55,589 nucleotides of DNA, taken from positions 1 to 55,589 of IMG/VR virus record IMGVR_UViG_3300021090_000026; one strand, given 5' to 3'. The DNA is from a virus. Below the pieces are notes generated by a model, which was not told where the DNA came from, did not search any database, and worked only from the letters and a program-made list of their open reading frames with translations. The position numbers and the translations under genes are program-made. Of this stretch, positions 47,718 through 54,465 are shown one piece after another (positions within the stretch are counted from its first letter, which is position 1; each line of letters opens with the position of its first letter).

Positions 47718-48182
47718 ATGCGTAAGTCCGTCCTCAAGGTCCTCGTCGGTTTCTCCTGCCTCCCGACCGCGACCAAGTTCCAGCCCCTGTCGCCCACCAC
47801 CTCGAACGCCTTCACGCCGAACCAGTACCAGTACATCCTCGAGTCCACCAGCGAGCTCGACCTGAAAGGTGGACCGGTCAGGGTGGTGCTCACGACCTTC
47901 GAACCCCTCATGGTCGGGGAAGGGGACGACGCGGAGATCGTCGATGTCGGATTCAACATCGCGACGAAGCACTTCTCCGAGAAGAAGAATCTCCCCTCTC
48001 GAAAGGTCATCACCATCATCGACCTCGCGGGAACGGTCCACGGTGAGCCGGTGGTCAAGGGGACCTCTCTTCCCCACTGGGAACTCATGGTCGAGGGGAT
48101 GACCAAGGAGTCGGTCCAGGCCCGAATCGAGGCGAATCGGTCGGGCAAGATGGCTCCCAAGCAGCTCGCGCTCTCCCTCTAA
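47718..48182 (+). CDS. Hypothetical protein, paralogue of 52448
   Basis: 154 aa. FQPLSPTTSNAFTPNQYQYI (23-42), VVLTTFEPLMV, VGFNIATKHFSEKKNLPSR, ITIIDLAGTVHGEPVVKG, TSLPHWELM. Aligns over most of its length with the 52448 protein (FQPGQFNYLL; AAIIDPEGNVDGS; GLPHWEF). Soluble, no cysteines of note; function unknown. Confidence 0.7.
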   Translation: MRKSVLKVLVGFSCLPTATKFQPLSPTTSNAFTPNQYQYILESTSELDLKGGPVRVVLTTFEPLMVGEGDDAEIVDVGFNIATKHFSEKKNLPSRKVITIIDLAGTVHGEPVVKGTSLPHWELMVEGMTKESVQARIEANRSGKMAPKQLALSL

Positions 48183-48225
48183 GGTTAGGGGTCATCGGAT
48201 CGGGAGGGATTCATCTCCCTCTCGG

Positions 48226-48293
48226 TCCCGATGAGACATCTTAAGTTGGCTCTCGTCGAAGAGACGAACGTCGCTCGAGATGTCTCATCGGGA
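48226..48293. repeat. 16-bp perfect inverted repeat with nested stem
   Basis: TCCCGATGAGACATCT (48226-48241) and AGATGTCTCATCGGGA (48278-48293), 36-nt loop with an inner TCGTC/GACGA stem. It sits in the leader of the 48331 gene and could be an RNA switch-like structure or an operator. Confidence 0.7.
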
Positions 48294-48330
48294 TCGAATC
48301 ATCGATCTCGTCTTCACGGAGAAAACGAAC

Positions 48331-48576
48331 ATGGCGGACGTCATCACGGTCTCTGCACCCGAGCTCAGCCTCTACAAGGGCAACCCCGTCCTCACCCTCA
48401 ACCCGGCCGGCCGGGTGAACATGGGCTTCGGCCTGGCGAAGGGAATGATCATCGTCGAGAATCTGGCCCCCCTGCTGGTCTTCCTCACCTCCCACGGGAA
48501 GGAGATCGGGGCGGGCGAGACCCTCCGGGCCCATGCCGCGGAGTTCCTGAAGATGGCCGGTTACCCGGCGAAGTGA
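48331..48576 (+). CDS. Hypothetical small protein
   Basis: 81 aa from ATG 48331, nine bases after GGAG. SLYKGNPVLTLNPAGRVNM, AKGMIIVENLAPLLVFLTS, TLRAHAAEFLKMAGYPAK. The N-terminal strands end in a helix; no family recognised. Confidence 0.65.
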   Translation: MADVITVSAPELSLYKGNPVLTLNPAGRVNMGFGLAKGMIIVENLAPLLVFLTSHGKEIGAGETLRAHAAEFLKMAGYPAK

Positions 48577-48658
48577 GGGGTTAGCTCCCCTGCTCCCCGG
48601 CTTTCCGAAAGGAGAGCTCGGGGGCGGGCGATCCAGCCCGACGGAGACGAATCGAATC

Positions 48659-48859
48659 ATGGGCCTGCTGGACCTCATCTTCAACCTCGGAGGATCGCGC
48701 GACTCGGGAGAGGGCTTCGACGAAGAAGAGCCCTCCCCTCCCTCTTACAGGCCGGCTCCCACCGTGTGCCAGTGCAACGGCTGCGGACGGACCTTCCACG
48801 AGACCTGGCTCCACTGCTACTGCCCCGCCCGATGCGGCGGAAGGATCTATCGCTCCTAG
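48659..48859 (+). CDS. Small zinc-finger protein
   Basis: 66 aa. Acidic linker then CQCNGCGRTFHETWLHCYC (37-55) and PARCGG: six Cys and two His in a compact C-terminal site. Confidence 0.6.
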   Translation: MGLLDLIFNLGGSRDSGEGFDEEEPSPPSYRPAPTVCQCNGCGRTFHETWLHCYCPARCGGRIYRS

Positions 48860-48883
48860 AGCGGTAGCGAAAGGACACATCAA

Positions 48884-49207
48884 ATGAAAATCGTCGACAC
48901 GGCCGCCCTGGCCTTCATCGTCACCGGGCTCTTGCTCTCCGGGATCTACGTCGAGGAAAAGAAGGTCATCCGACCCGAGCCCCGCACGGTGGCTCCCCAG
49001 CGCACTGACATGAACGTCCCCCTCCCCAGGGACAAGGAGATCACGATCACCCTGGGCGATACCGTCATCTCGGTGAAGCGCCCGGCTCGCCATGACGGGG
49101 AGACGATCATCGAGCTGGACGAGGAAGCTCCCCAGGCGAAGTGGGTCTGCTCGGCCTGGATGGAGAGCCAGGTGGGCGGAGCGTACCGGAAGTGCGGTCT
49201 CCAGTGA
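48884..49207 (+). CDS. Membrane-anchored or secreted small protein
   Basis: 107 aa, AAGGA eight bases upstream. N-terminal hydrophobic span AALAFIVTGLLLSGIYV, then a polar extracytoplasmic part with two Cys (KWVCSAWMESQVGGAYRKCG). Confidence 0.65.
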   Translation: MKIVDTAALAFIVTGLLLSGIYVEEKKVIRPEPRTVAPQRTDMNVPLPRDKEITITLGDTVISVKRPARHDGETIIELDEEAPQAKWVCSAWMESQVGGAYRKCGLQ

Positions 49208-49332
49208 ACACCATCAGGACCCTCTGGCTGCAATTCGGCGCGCCTGGGCAGAGCATGAAGGCATTCGCCAAGAGCCGCCCCGGGTGTGAGGTGTGTCAGG
49301 CCTGGCTCCTGAACAAGCGTGGCGTCCAGTGA
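49204..49332 (+). CDS. 42-aa protein with CxxC
   Basis: GTG start overlapping the previous stop (GTGA). RTLWLQFGAPGQSMKAFAKS, PGCEVCQAWLLNKRG. Coupled chain of GTGA junctions supports translation. Confidence 0.5.
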   Translation: MNTIRTLWLQFGAPGQSMKAFAKSRPGCEVCQAWLLNKRGVQ

Positions 49333-49397
49333 GAACGTTCCTCCGCCGGCTGGCCTGGCTCTTCGAGAGAGACACCCACCCGCTTCACGATTGGTAG
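49329..49397 (+). CDS. 22-aa micropeptide
   Basis: GTG start overlapping the 49332 stop (GTGA). RTFLRRLAWLFERDTHPLHD: basic amphipathic helix, third cistron in a GTGA-linked series. Confidence 0.35.
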   Translation: MRTFLRRLAWLFERDTHPLHDW

Positions 49398-49506
49398 TCT
49401 CCAGCATTGGTGTCCCCGCCCGGGCCGGAAGGTTCAGGCGGGGGAACGAACGCTCGAGAAAGCTCTATGGACAGTGAGCCCTCGATGGCCCAGGCGGGTC
49501 AGAGAG

Positions 49507-49535
49507 ATGAAACCTCGATGAGCGTGTGGTACAAT
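49507..49535 (+). promoter_or_regulatory. Phage promoter
   Basis: -35 ATGAAA, 17 bp, extended -10 TGGTACAAT. The next ATG is only six bases after the -10, so the 49541 mRNA would be leaderless. Confidence 0.85.
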
Positions 49536-49540
49536 AAACC

Positions 49541-49828
49541 ATGAAAATGGACTCCCGCCTCCTCGCCCGCGCTCTCCTCGGCTCCTCTCTGAACGAGGCC
49601 CGGCTCCCCCAAGGGGTTCGAGCGCAGGTCTCGGCGAAGGCATACCTCGCGGGAGGACCCTCCTTCGTGGACCTCGAACCGGGAGAATTCATCCTCCTGG
49701 GCTACAGGGTGGAAGGGACCGAGGTGGTTGTCGACATGATGACCAACGACGGGACGAAGCTCCCTCCCCTCGTCGCCGGCTCCGCCGCGGGCGCGACAGA
49801 TCTCGGGTCTGCCCTCGAAGCGAAGTGA
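49541..49828 (+). CDS. Hypothetical protein, probably leaderless mRNA
   Basis: 95 aa. KMDSRLLARALLGSSLNEAR, AKAYLAGGPSFVDLEPGEFI, LGYRVEGTEVVVDMMTNDG. Starts MKM, so ATG 49541 or 49547 could be used; neither has a ribosome-binding site. Confidence 0.6.
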   Translation: MKMDSRLLARALLGSSLNEARLPQGVRAQVSAKAYLAGGPSFVDLEPGEFILLGYRVEGTEVVVDMMTNDGTKLPPLVAGSAAGATDLGSALEAK

Positions 49829-49886
49829 GCGGCAATACCTCTATGCACAAGCTCTCTCCGATCCACCCTCTGACGCAGGAGATCAC

Positions 49887-50066
49887 TTGATCCGAAAACT
49901 CGTCTGGTTCTGCAGGGCCTGCAATCACCTCGAGGACGTCGGTTGCGACGACGAGGGCCCCATGGCCGAGATCGGAGAGCAGGACAATTGCGTCCACTGC
50001 CCCTCCGGCGTGGCGATCGTCATCGAGATCGAAGCCCTCTCCCCGCCCGACAAGACGGCGAACTAG
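49887..50066 (+). CDS. Small zinc-ribbon protein
   Basis: 59 aa from TTG 49887 preceded by AGGAG with ideal spacing. KLVWFCRACNHLEDVGC (4-20) and NCVHCPSGVAIVIEIEAL (35-52) give a CxxC-x7-C ... CxxC metal site. Too short for most gene callers. Confidence 0.65.
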   Translation: MIRKLVWFCRACNHLEDVGCDDEGPMAEIGEQDNCVHCPSGVAIVIEIEALSPPDKTAN

Positions 50067-50390
50067 AAGATGAGCCCGGGCCGGGAGGAAAGAATCATTT
50101 CCCATAGGGGAGTACCGTCCCCAGCCCAGGATTTCGCCTTCATGCCCTCCCCGTCCCCCAACGCGCAGACGAAGACGGCGCAAGTGATTGGTCGATTGTG
50201 CATGACCCCTCAGAACCCTCGGATTGCTCACCTGGACCGGGACATAAAGATTCCTTGCTACGAGGCCTGGGCTTCAACCCGTGTGTTCTGGAGCAATCCA
50301 GCGTGGTTCTCCGGCACCCTTGACATTTGCTGTTTAGGCTGGATGTAAACCAACCGAGTGTTTCTCCGACACGTTGAAAGGACCACCGAC
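50067..50390 (+). other. Untranslated structured stretch
   Basis: 324 bp without a convincing gene. A 9-bp helix GGATTGCTC (50221-50229) / GAGCAATCC (50291-50299) closes a 61-nt interior that can form further short stems. I tested it as a tRNA and it fails. May be a structured RNA or 5' leader for the 50391 gene. Confidence 0.35.
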
Positions 50391-50633
50391 ATGTTCGTCT
50401 GCTGCGATTGCAAGAAGGAGATTCCCGAGGCTCTGGCCTCCACCCACACGCTGCCGAACTCGGACGGGAGCGCCACGATCCAGTGCGTTCCCTGCCATGT
50501 GAATGGGCACGAGACGTCGAACGGCAAGCACGAACCCCTCTTCTCCGCGTTGAAAAAGAACAGGGCGGCCTGCTGGGCTTGCTCGGTTCCCCTGGAGAGA
50601 GGGAGGTCCGAAGACCTCTGGGACGATCTCTAG
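50391..50633 (+). CDS. Zinc-binding protein, paralogue of 51653
   Basis: 80 aa from ATG 50391 with AAGGA. FVCCDCKKEIPEALAS (2-17), LPNSDGSATIQCVPCHVNGH (22-41): the CCDC ... QCxPCH block is repeated almost exactly in the 51653 protein. The rest is polar with an extra CWAC near 62. Confidence 0.7.
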   Translation: MFVCCDCKKEIPEALASTHTLPNSDGSATIQCVPCHVNGHETSNGKHEPLFSALKKNRAACWACSVPLERGRSEDLWDDL

Positions 50634-50653
50634 CCTTACCGACTTCTCTACTA

Positions 50654-50686
50654 GAAGCGTGAGAGGAGTCGAACCTCTCACGCTTC
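50654..50686 (-). other. Hairpin with tRNA T-loop sequence
   Basis: Minus strand GAAGCGTGAGAGG / CCTCTCACGCTTC, a perfect 13-bp stem capped by TTCGACT, the consensus T-loop. As plus-strand RNA it follows the 50391 gene and may act as its terminator; as minus-strand RNA it would look like a tRNA acceptor/T minihelix. Confidence 0.45.
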
Positions 50687-50727
50687 CCGAGATTGTTTTC
50701 TGCTTGGCGCGGATCGAATCTCTCCGG

Positions 50728-50756
50728 ATGAACCGATGGGGTCACCGTGGTACAAT
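50728..50756 (+). promoter_or_regulatory. Phage promoter
   Basis: -35 ATGAAC, 17 bp, extended -10 TGGTACAAT; leader contains GGAGG before ATG 50780. Confidence 0.87.
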
Positions 50757-50779
50757 GAATTTCACTGGAGGCATCCACA

Positions 50780-51019
50780 ATGACGAGAACGGAATTCTCG
50801 AAGCGCCCGGGCATGACGTACACCTGCTTTGGCACTCTCTCCCAGGAGAAGGTGACCGATCTCATTTCTCGCTGGGAGGCTCTCGCTTTGGGCAACGTTG
50901 CCGTGAAGGTCAATGACTACTACGTCTTCCTTGACAAGGAGGAAGGGGACTCGGTTGGGTACGAGTTCATCAACGCCTTCCTCTCCACCATTCTCACGGT
51001 CGATGGAGAACTCCTGTAA
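50780..51019 (+). CDS. Hypothetical small protein
   Basis: 79 aa. TYTCFGTLSQEKVTDLISRW, LGNVAVKVNDYYVFLDKEEG, FINAFLSTILTVDGELL. Alpha/beta; no family recognised. Stop and next ATG abut. Confidence 0.65.
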   Translation: MTRTEFSKRPGMTYTCFGTLSQEKVTDLISRWEALALGNVAVKVNDYYVFLDKEEGDSVGYEFINAFLSTILTVDGELL

Positions 51020-51550
51020 ATGCGACACGTGATCCTCACCTGCAAGAATCATCCCGACCTGCGCTGGAGCTGCAAGTCCATCGCCATGGACGAGAATGCC
51101 AAACCCGGCAGTCCCGCCCGATACAACGGCTCGCGCTCCATCTTCTTCAACGGTACACCCACCGGCAAGGGGATGTACTCCGATGGAAGCGGTCTCGACT
51201 GCACCGAGGTCGACGAGCTGTCCGGAAGGCTTGTCAAAGAGTGCTCATGCCCCAACGGGGAGCTCATCATCGCAGAAGAAGATGCCCTGGTTCGTCGAGA
51301 GCCCGTCCTGCCGGTCAACGCAGAGGAGCAGGAGGAGGTGGATCCCGCTGACCCCACCATTGTTGTCGAACTCATGGGAATGCTGAGCTCGCCGGGTCAT
51401 AGCATCCTGGAAGTGGTCAGGCATCTCCGCCGGCGCACGGGACTGAGTCTGTTCGAGGCGTACCGAATGGTCACTAAACTCAGGCCCATAAAGGACAACC
51501 ATCAGCAAGATCCCAATCCCTGCGTGAACATCTCTATCCTCAAACGGTAA
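51020..51550 (+). CDS. Hypothetical zinc-site protein with helical C-terminus
   Basis: 176 aa. N-terminal half: LTCKNHPDLRWSCKSIAM (6-23), RYNGSRSIFFNGTP, DCTEVDELSGR, VKECSCPNGELIIAEED (72-88), a Cys/His set and YNGxRxIFF strand seen in hypothetical phage proteins. C-terminal half: VVELMGMLSSPGHSILEVV and LSLFEAYRMVTKLR helices. Confidence 0.65.
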   Translation: MRHVILTCKNHPDLRWSCKSIAMDENAKPGSPARYNGSRSIFFNGTPTGKGMYSDGSGLDCTEVDELSGRLVKECSCPNGELIIAEEDALVRREPVLPVNAEEQEEVDPADPTIVVELMGMLSSPGHSILEVVRHLRRRTGLSLFEAYRMVTKLRPIKDNHQQDPNPCVNISILKR

Positions 51551-51562
51551 GCTCTCTTCTAG

Positions 51563-51616
51563 AGACGGATCCCTATCGGAGGGATACTTTGGGTTCGAAT
51601 CCCTTTCCGTCTCCCA
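51563..51616 (+). other. tRNA-like element without anticodon arm
   Basis: AGACGGA (51563-51569) pairs fully with TCCGTCT (51606-51612), followed by C and an encoded CCA (51614-51616). A GGG-TTCGAAT-CCC arm with consensus T-loop precedes the 3' strand. Between them is one small hairpin (TCCC-TATCGGA-GGGA) instead of D and anticodon arms. About 54 nt. It may be a tRNA remnant or a functional tRNA mimic. Confidence 0.5.
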
Positions 51617-51652
51617 AATTTCTGCTTGGCGTCCCACCGAAGGAGATCGATC

Positions 51653-51976
51653 ATGTTCAAGTGCTGCGACTGCTCGACCACAATTCCGGAGAACGAGTCC
51701 GACAAGACCATGCCCAACGCGGACCGGAGCGCCACCATCCAGTGCCTCCCCTGCCACGAGATCGCTCTGGGCACACACTACGTCTACGGTACGAGAGACC
51801 TGCACCTCGTGGCGGCGCTCCTCGACTACCTGAACCAGATCTCCCGAGCGAAGTTCTCCACCCAGCCGAACGGTTCGACGGGTCGTACTGAGATCCTCTG
51901 CGACGAAACGGCCATCGGCCTCTCCATCTCGGCACGGTCATTCGCAGCCGGGTGGATCGCAAAGAGTCGGCAGTGA
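51653..51976 (+). CDS. Zinc-binding protein, paralogue of 50391
   Basis: 107 aa from ATG 51653 (AAGGAG upstream). FKCCDCSTTIPENESD (2-17), PNADRSATIQCLPCHEIALG (21-40), then a C-terminal globular part (LVAALLDYLNQISRAKFS; GLSISARSFAAGWIAKS) not found in its sister. Confidence 0.7.
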   Translation: MFKCCDCSTTIPENESDKTMPNADRSATIQCLPCHEIALGTHYVYGTRDLHLVAALLDYLNQISRAKFSTQPNGSTGRTEILCDETAIGLSISARSFAAGWIAKSRQ

Positions 51977-52014
51977 GACGGCGAAGTGCATCGGCCTGCC
52001 CACCCATCACGAAC

Positions 52015-52043
52015 CCTGACCTGCGGGGTCACCGTGGTACAAA
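52015..52043 (+). promoter_or_regulatory. Phage promoter, weaker -35
   Basis: -35 CCTGAC, 17 bp, extended -10 TGGTACAAA; the 12 bases GGTCACCGTGGT are identical in the 50728 promoter. Leader has GGAGG before ATG 52068. Confidence 0.68.
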
Positions 52044-52067
52044 ATGGAACCAATGGAGGAATCTGCG

Positions 52068-52289
52068 ATGAATCTCATCCAAGTCAAGGACAAGCGCTGG
52101 CTCGCACTCCGGCGGAGGAAGCCCCATGGCGAGGAGGAGGTCCTGTACTTCCCCGTCGTGGTCGAGGCTCTTCACAACTGCCCGCCCACCCCAGGTACTG
52201 TCCCTTCGATCAGGATCAAGTTGCGCCCGGGCGTCCGAGTCTGGGTCCAGCCTGAGGAACTTTTCATGAACTCTGACGGAAGCAAGTAG
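52068..52289 (+). CDS. Hypothetical basic beta protein
   Basis: 73 aa from ATG 52068 with GGAGG. KDKRWLALRRRKPHGEEEVL, YFPVVVEALHNCPPT, IRIKLRPGVRVWVQPEELFM. Strand-rich with 'RPGVRVWV', which could be a distant array-type barrel. Confidence 0.6.
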   Translation: MNLIQVKDKRWLALRRRKPHGEEEVLYFPVVVEALHNCPPTPGTVPSIRIKLRPGVRVWVQPEELFMNSDGSK

Positions 52290-52350
52290 TCCTTCGAAAG
52301 TTCTCGTAAGCTCCATCTAAGCTCAACCGGAAAACAAAGTTCCCTGCAGG

Positions 52351-52379
52351 ATGAAACTGCAGTGGTCACGTGATATAAT
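52351..52379 (+). promoter_or_regulatory. Phage promoter
   Basis: -35 ATGAAA, 17 bp, extended -10 TGATATAAT. CTGCAG repeats overlap the -35 and could form a hairpin or operator. Confidence 0.85.
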
Positions 52380-52447
52380 GTCTTAAGTGGTAAGGAAGAA
52401 TTTTTCTCCCCGAGCCGGTTTCCCACAACATCTGAAGAGGTTTCATC

Positions 52448-52948
52448 ATGATCCGGAAAAATAAGGCCACGAAGTCTCTCTCCGGCGTCTACGTCCTCCC
52501 CACATCTTCCAAGGCTCACGTCCACGAGCCCAAGCGCGGCACGGCGTTCCAGCCCGGACAGTTCAACTACCTCCTCACGGCGACCCAGTCGATCGACGAG
52601 GGCGGTTACCCCGCGCAGGTGGTGGTCTCCTCGGACGAGGCGATCGAGGGTTGGGAGGTCGACGCCGAGGTCGCAACCCAGCACGCCCAGGTCCGCAAGA
52701 ACCTCCCGCCCCGTGCCGTCGCGGCGATCATTGATCCGGAGGGCAACGTCGACGGTTCCCTCACCTCCGCCCCCAAGGGACTCGGCCTCCCGCACTGGGA
52801 GTTCATCTCCACCAACCCGGACGGTTCAGCCAACGTCGCCGACTGCAACGCCGTCGAGGAGCGCATCAAGCGTAACAAGGCGAACCTCAAGGCTGACAAG
52901 GACGCGGTCCGCGACGCCAAGAAAGGCACGACGGTCAAGACCGCATGA
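52448..52948 (+). CDS. Hypothetical protein, paralogue of 47718
   Basis: 166 aa with GAAGAGG upstream. AFQPGQFNYLLTATQSI (32-48), EVATQHAQVRKNLPPRAV, AAIIDPEGNVDGSLT, GLGLPHWEF; C-terminal basic helix (RIKRNKANLKADKDAVRD) not in its paralogue. Strong promoter and terminator suggest high expression. Confidence 0.7.
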   Translation: MIRKNKATKSLSGVYVLPTSSKAHVHEPKRGTAFQPGQFNYLLTATQSIDEGGYPAQVVVSSDEAIEGWEVDAEVATQHAQVRKNLPPRAVAAIIDPEGNVDGSLTSAPKGLGLPHWEFISTNPDGSANVADCNAVEERIKRNKANLKADKDAVRDAKKGTTVKTA

Positions 52949-52958
52949 TCTGAGGAGT

Positions 52959-53041
52959 GGGGCGAGGGGAATTCTCTCCGGGGTTCCCTCGCCCCTTTTC
53001 CCGTAAGCATTTTCGTCTACGTGCTTACGGGAAAAGGGGCG
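52959..53041. terminator. Overlapping terminator hairpins between convergent genes
   Basis: Hairpin 1: GGGGCGAGGG (52959-52968) / CCCTCGCCCC (52986-52995) then TTTT, for the plus gene. Hairpin 2: perfect 20-bp stem (52990-53009 with 53022-53041, 12-nt loop). Both use the CGCCCC segment at 52990-52995, so they exclude each other. Confidence 0.85.
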
Positions 53042-53570
53042 ATGTATCAAGCACCGTCGTTTTAGCAGCAGCAGACATTTTTGCTCTGGTTTCTGCAGAA
53101 GGAGATCGTCCGGTGAGTGCTGCAGAAACTTTAGCGATAGCTTCGGGAGTTTGCCGCTTGCCCATATGAGCGGCCGACATTTTGGCTCTTGCTTGGGTGG
53201 ATGGAGCAGATGGATTGCGAACAGCAGCAGACATTTTTGCTCGAGCTTCTGGAGTGTGGACGTAGCCGCTACGACTACTTGTTCCCTCTCCTCCGAGAGT
53301 GAAGTTACAGAAGATGTCGCCGTCTCCGTACTCTGTCGTGTAAGTCCCGAAGTGGGAGATGAGTTGGATCTCGTGAGCAAGAGCTGCTTGTTCGTCGTCA
53401 GTCCTCCATACGATCTCGACGATGCAACCATAGCGAGCTGCAACTCTCCGATGTTTGCTTCCTCGATGCTTCAGGTTCCACGCACACCTACGCGATCCCT
53501 TACCGACGTTGAAGACAATTCCGTCGTCTGTGGAGTGAGTGTAAACGTAGAACACAATCAAAAATATCAA
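53025..53570 (-). CDS. GIY-YIG homing endonuclease with NUMOD3 repeats
   Basis: 181 aa. VFYVYTHSTDDGIVFNVGKG (6-25) is the GIY-YIG core, ALAHEIQLISHFG carries the catalytic Glu, and four NUMOD3-type repeats follow (HTPEARAKMSAAV, STQARAKMSAAHMG, QTPEAIAKVSAALTG, SAETRAKMSAAAK). It opposes its neighbours and its 3' end lies in the 20-bp inverted repeat. Same architecture as 2751 but clearly a different lineage. Confidence 0.9.
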   Translation of the reverse strand: MIFLIVFYVYTHSTDDGIVFNVGKGSRRCAWNLKHRGSKHRRVAARYGCIVEIVWRTDDEQAALAHEIQLISHFGTYTTEYGDGDIFCNFTLGGEGTSSRSGYVHTPEARAKMSAAVRNPSAPSTQARAKMSAAHMGKRQTPEAIAKVSAALTGRSPSAETRAKMSAAAKTTVLDTSPLFP

Positions 53571-53607
53571 ACGTCCACGAAACGTTAAACATCAATCGAG
53601 GTCTTCG

Positions 53608-53781
53608 ATGAACGAGAACAAGCCCAAGTCGACTGCCAAGCCCGACCCCACCGCGATGGAACTCTGCTTCGAAGCGTTCTCCTGGCTCGCCCGAGAGATC
53701 AAGAAGAACAGGCTCCAGGGCACGGCGATCGTCCTCCACACCCTGCCCAACCGTCTTGCTCGCCGCTCGAAGGCAGCGTGA
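53608..53781 (+). CDS. Small basic helical protein
   Basis: 57 aa from ATG 53608 with GAGG. KPKSTAKPDPTAMELC, then helices FEAFSWLAREIKKNRLQG and VLHTLPNRLARRSKAA. Absent from long-ORF lists because of its size; junction TGATG with the next gene supports it. Confidence 0.6.
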   Translation: MNENKPKSTAKPDPTAMELCFEAFSWLAREIKKNRLQGTAIVLHTLPNRLARRSKAA

Positions 53782-54062
53782 TGAACTGCTCTATCTGCCT
53801 CGGGCCGTGCAAGGTTACATCGGCCCACCGGGTGGGTCACATCCGCCAGGCGCTCTCTCACGAGTGCGACGGTCCCATCACTCCCTTCGTCCTCATCTGC
53901 CGTGCGATGGAGGTCGCGTACAACGAGGGTCTCGGCAATGCCGAGGACTGCAGAGTCCATCCGGTGCCCGACAACGTCGCCAATGCACTCCATGAAGAGC
54001 TCTCTGCTCGAGGTTGGATCGTGCCCGATGAGGATGCGGGAATCATCGAGGTGGACTCGTGA
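53781..54062 (+). CDS. Hypothetical protein with Cys pair
   Basis: 93 aa from ATG 53781 (TGATG). NCSICLGPCKVTSAH (2-16), HIRQALSHECDGPI, FVLICRAMEVAYNEGLG. Four Cys in the N-terminal half may bind metal. Confidence 0.6.
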   Translation: MNCSICLGPCKVTSAHRVGHIRQALSHECDGPITPFVLICRAMEVAYNEGLGNAEDCRVHPVPDNVANALHEELSARGWIVPDEDAGIIEVDS

Positions 54063-54271
54063 AAGAACAGAAGAAAGCGCGCCGACTCTTCGATCGCTTA
54101 ACCCGCAAGTTGCGAATCGAACTCCTGCGGTCCGGAGCCTTCAAGGCTCTCAAGCGAAAGTCGCGTCCGAGAGATGGGTCATACAAGATCACGCACATCG
54201 ATGGGATGGAGTTCTTCATCCACGTCATCGGTCGTCACGTTCTCGTCAACTTGACAGCGAAGACTGCGTGA
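54059..54271 (+). CDS. Small basic protein
   Basis: 70 aa from GTG (GTGA junction). KEQKKARRLFDRLTRKLRIE is strongly basic; then a strand pair ITHIDGMEFFIHVIGRHVLV. Candidate nucleic-acid-binding protein. Confidence 0.55.
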   Translation: MKEQKKARRLFDRLTRKLRIELLRSGAFKALKRKSRPRDGSYKITHIDGMEFFIHVIGRHVLVNLTAKTA

Positions 54272-54465
54272 AAGCTATCTCCGACAAACGACGTCCTCCT
54301 ACTGAGAGACGAAAGCGAGATTGCGACCCCAACGGGATCATGTTCTTCGCTAATTGTCTCCGTGAGATGCTCGGCTTCGAGAAACTCTACGTCGACGGAC
54401 AGAATCGTGAAATCATTCGAGCAACTCCTCGTCGTCGACGAAGCCCTAAGAAGGAAATCGCATGA
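54268..54465 (+). CDS. FAN-LREMLGFEKLY protein, copy 1
   Basis: 65 aa from GTG 54268 (GTGA). Basic N-terminus, FFANCLREMLGFEKLYVDG (26-44), basic Arg/Lys-rich tail. The central segment is repeated in the next gene. Confidence 0.6.
   Translation: MKAISDKRRPPTERRKRDCDPNGIMFFANCLREMLGFEKLYVDGQNREIIRATPRRRRSPKKEIA

Noticed and set aside
50221-50299. Region read as a tRNA
   Set aside because: A 7-9 bp acceptor-like stem exists but there is no T-arm with the consensus loop next to the 3' strand and no anticodon arm.
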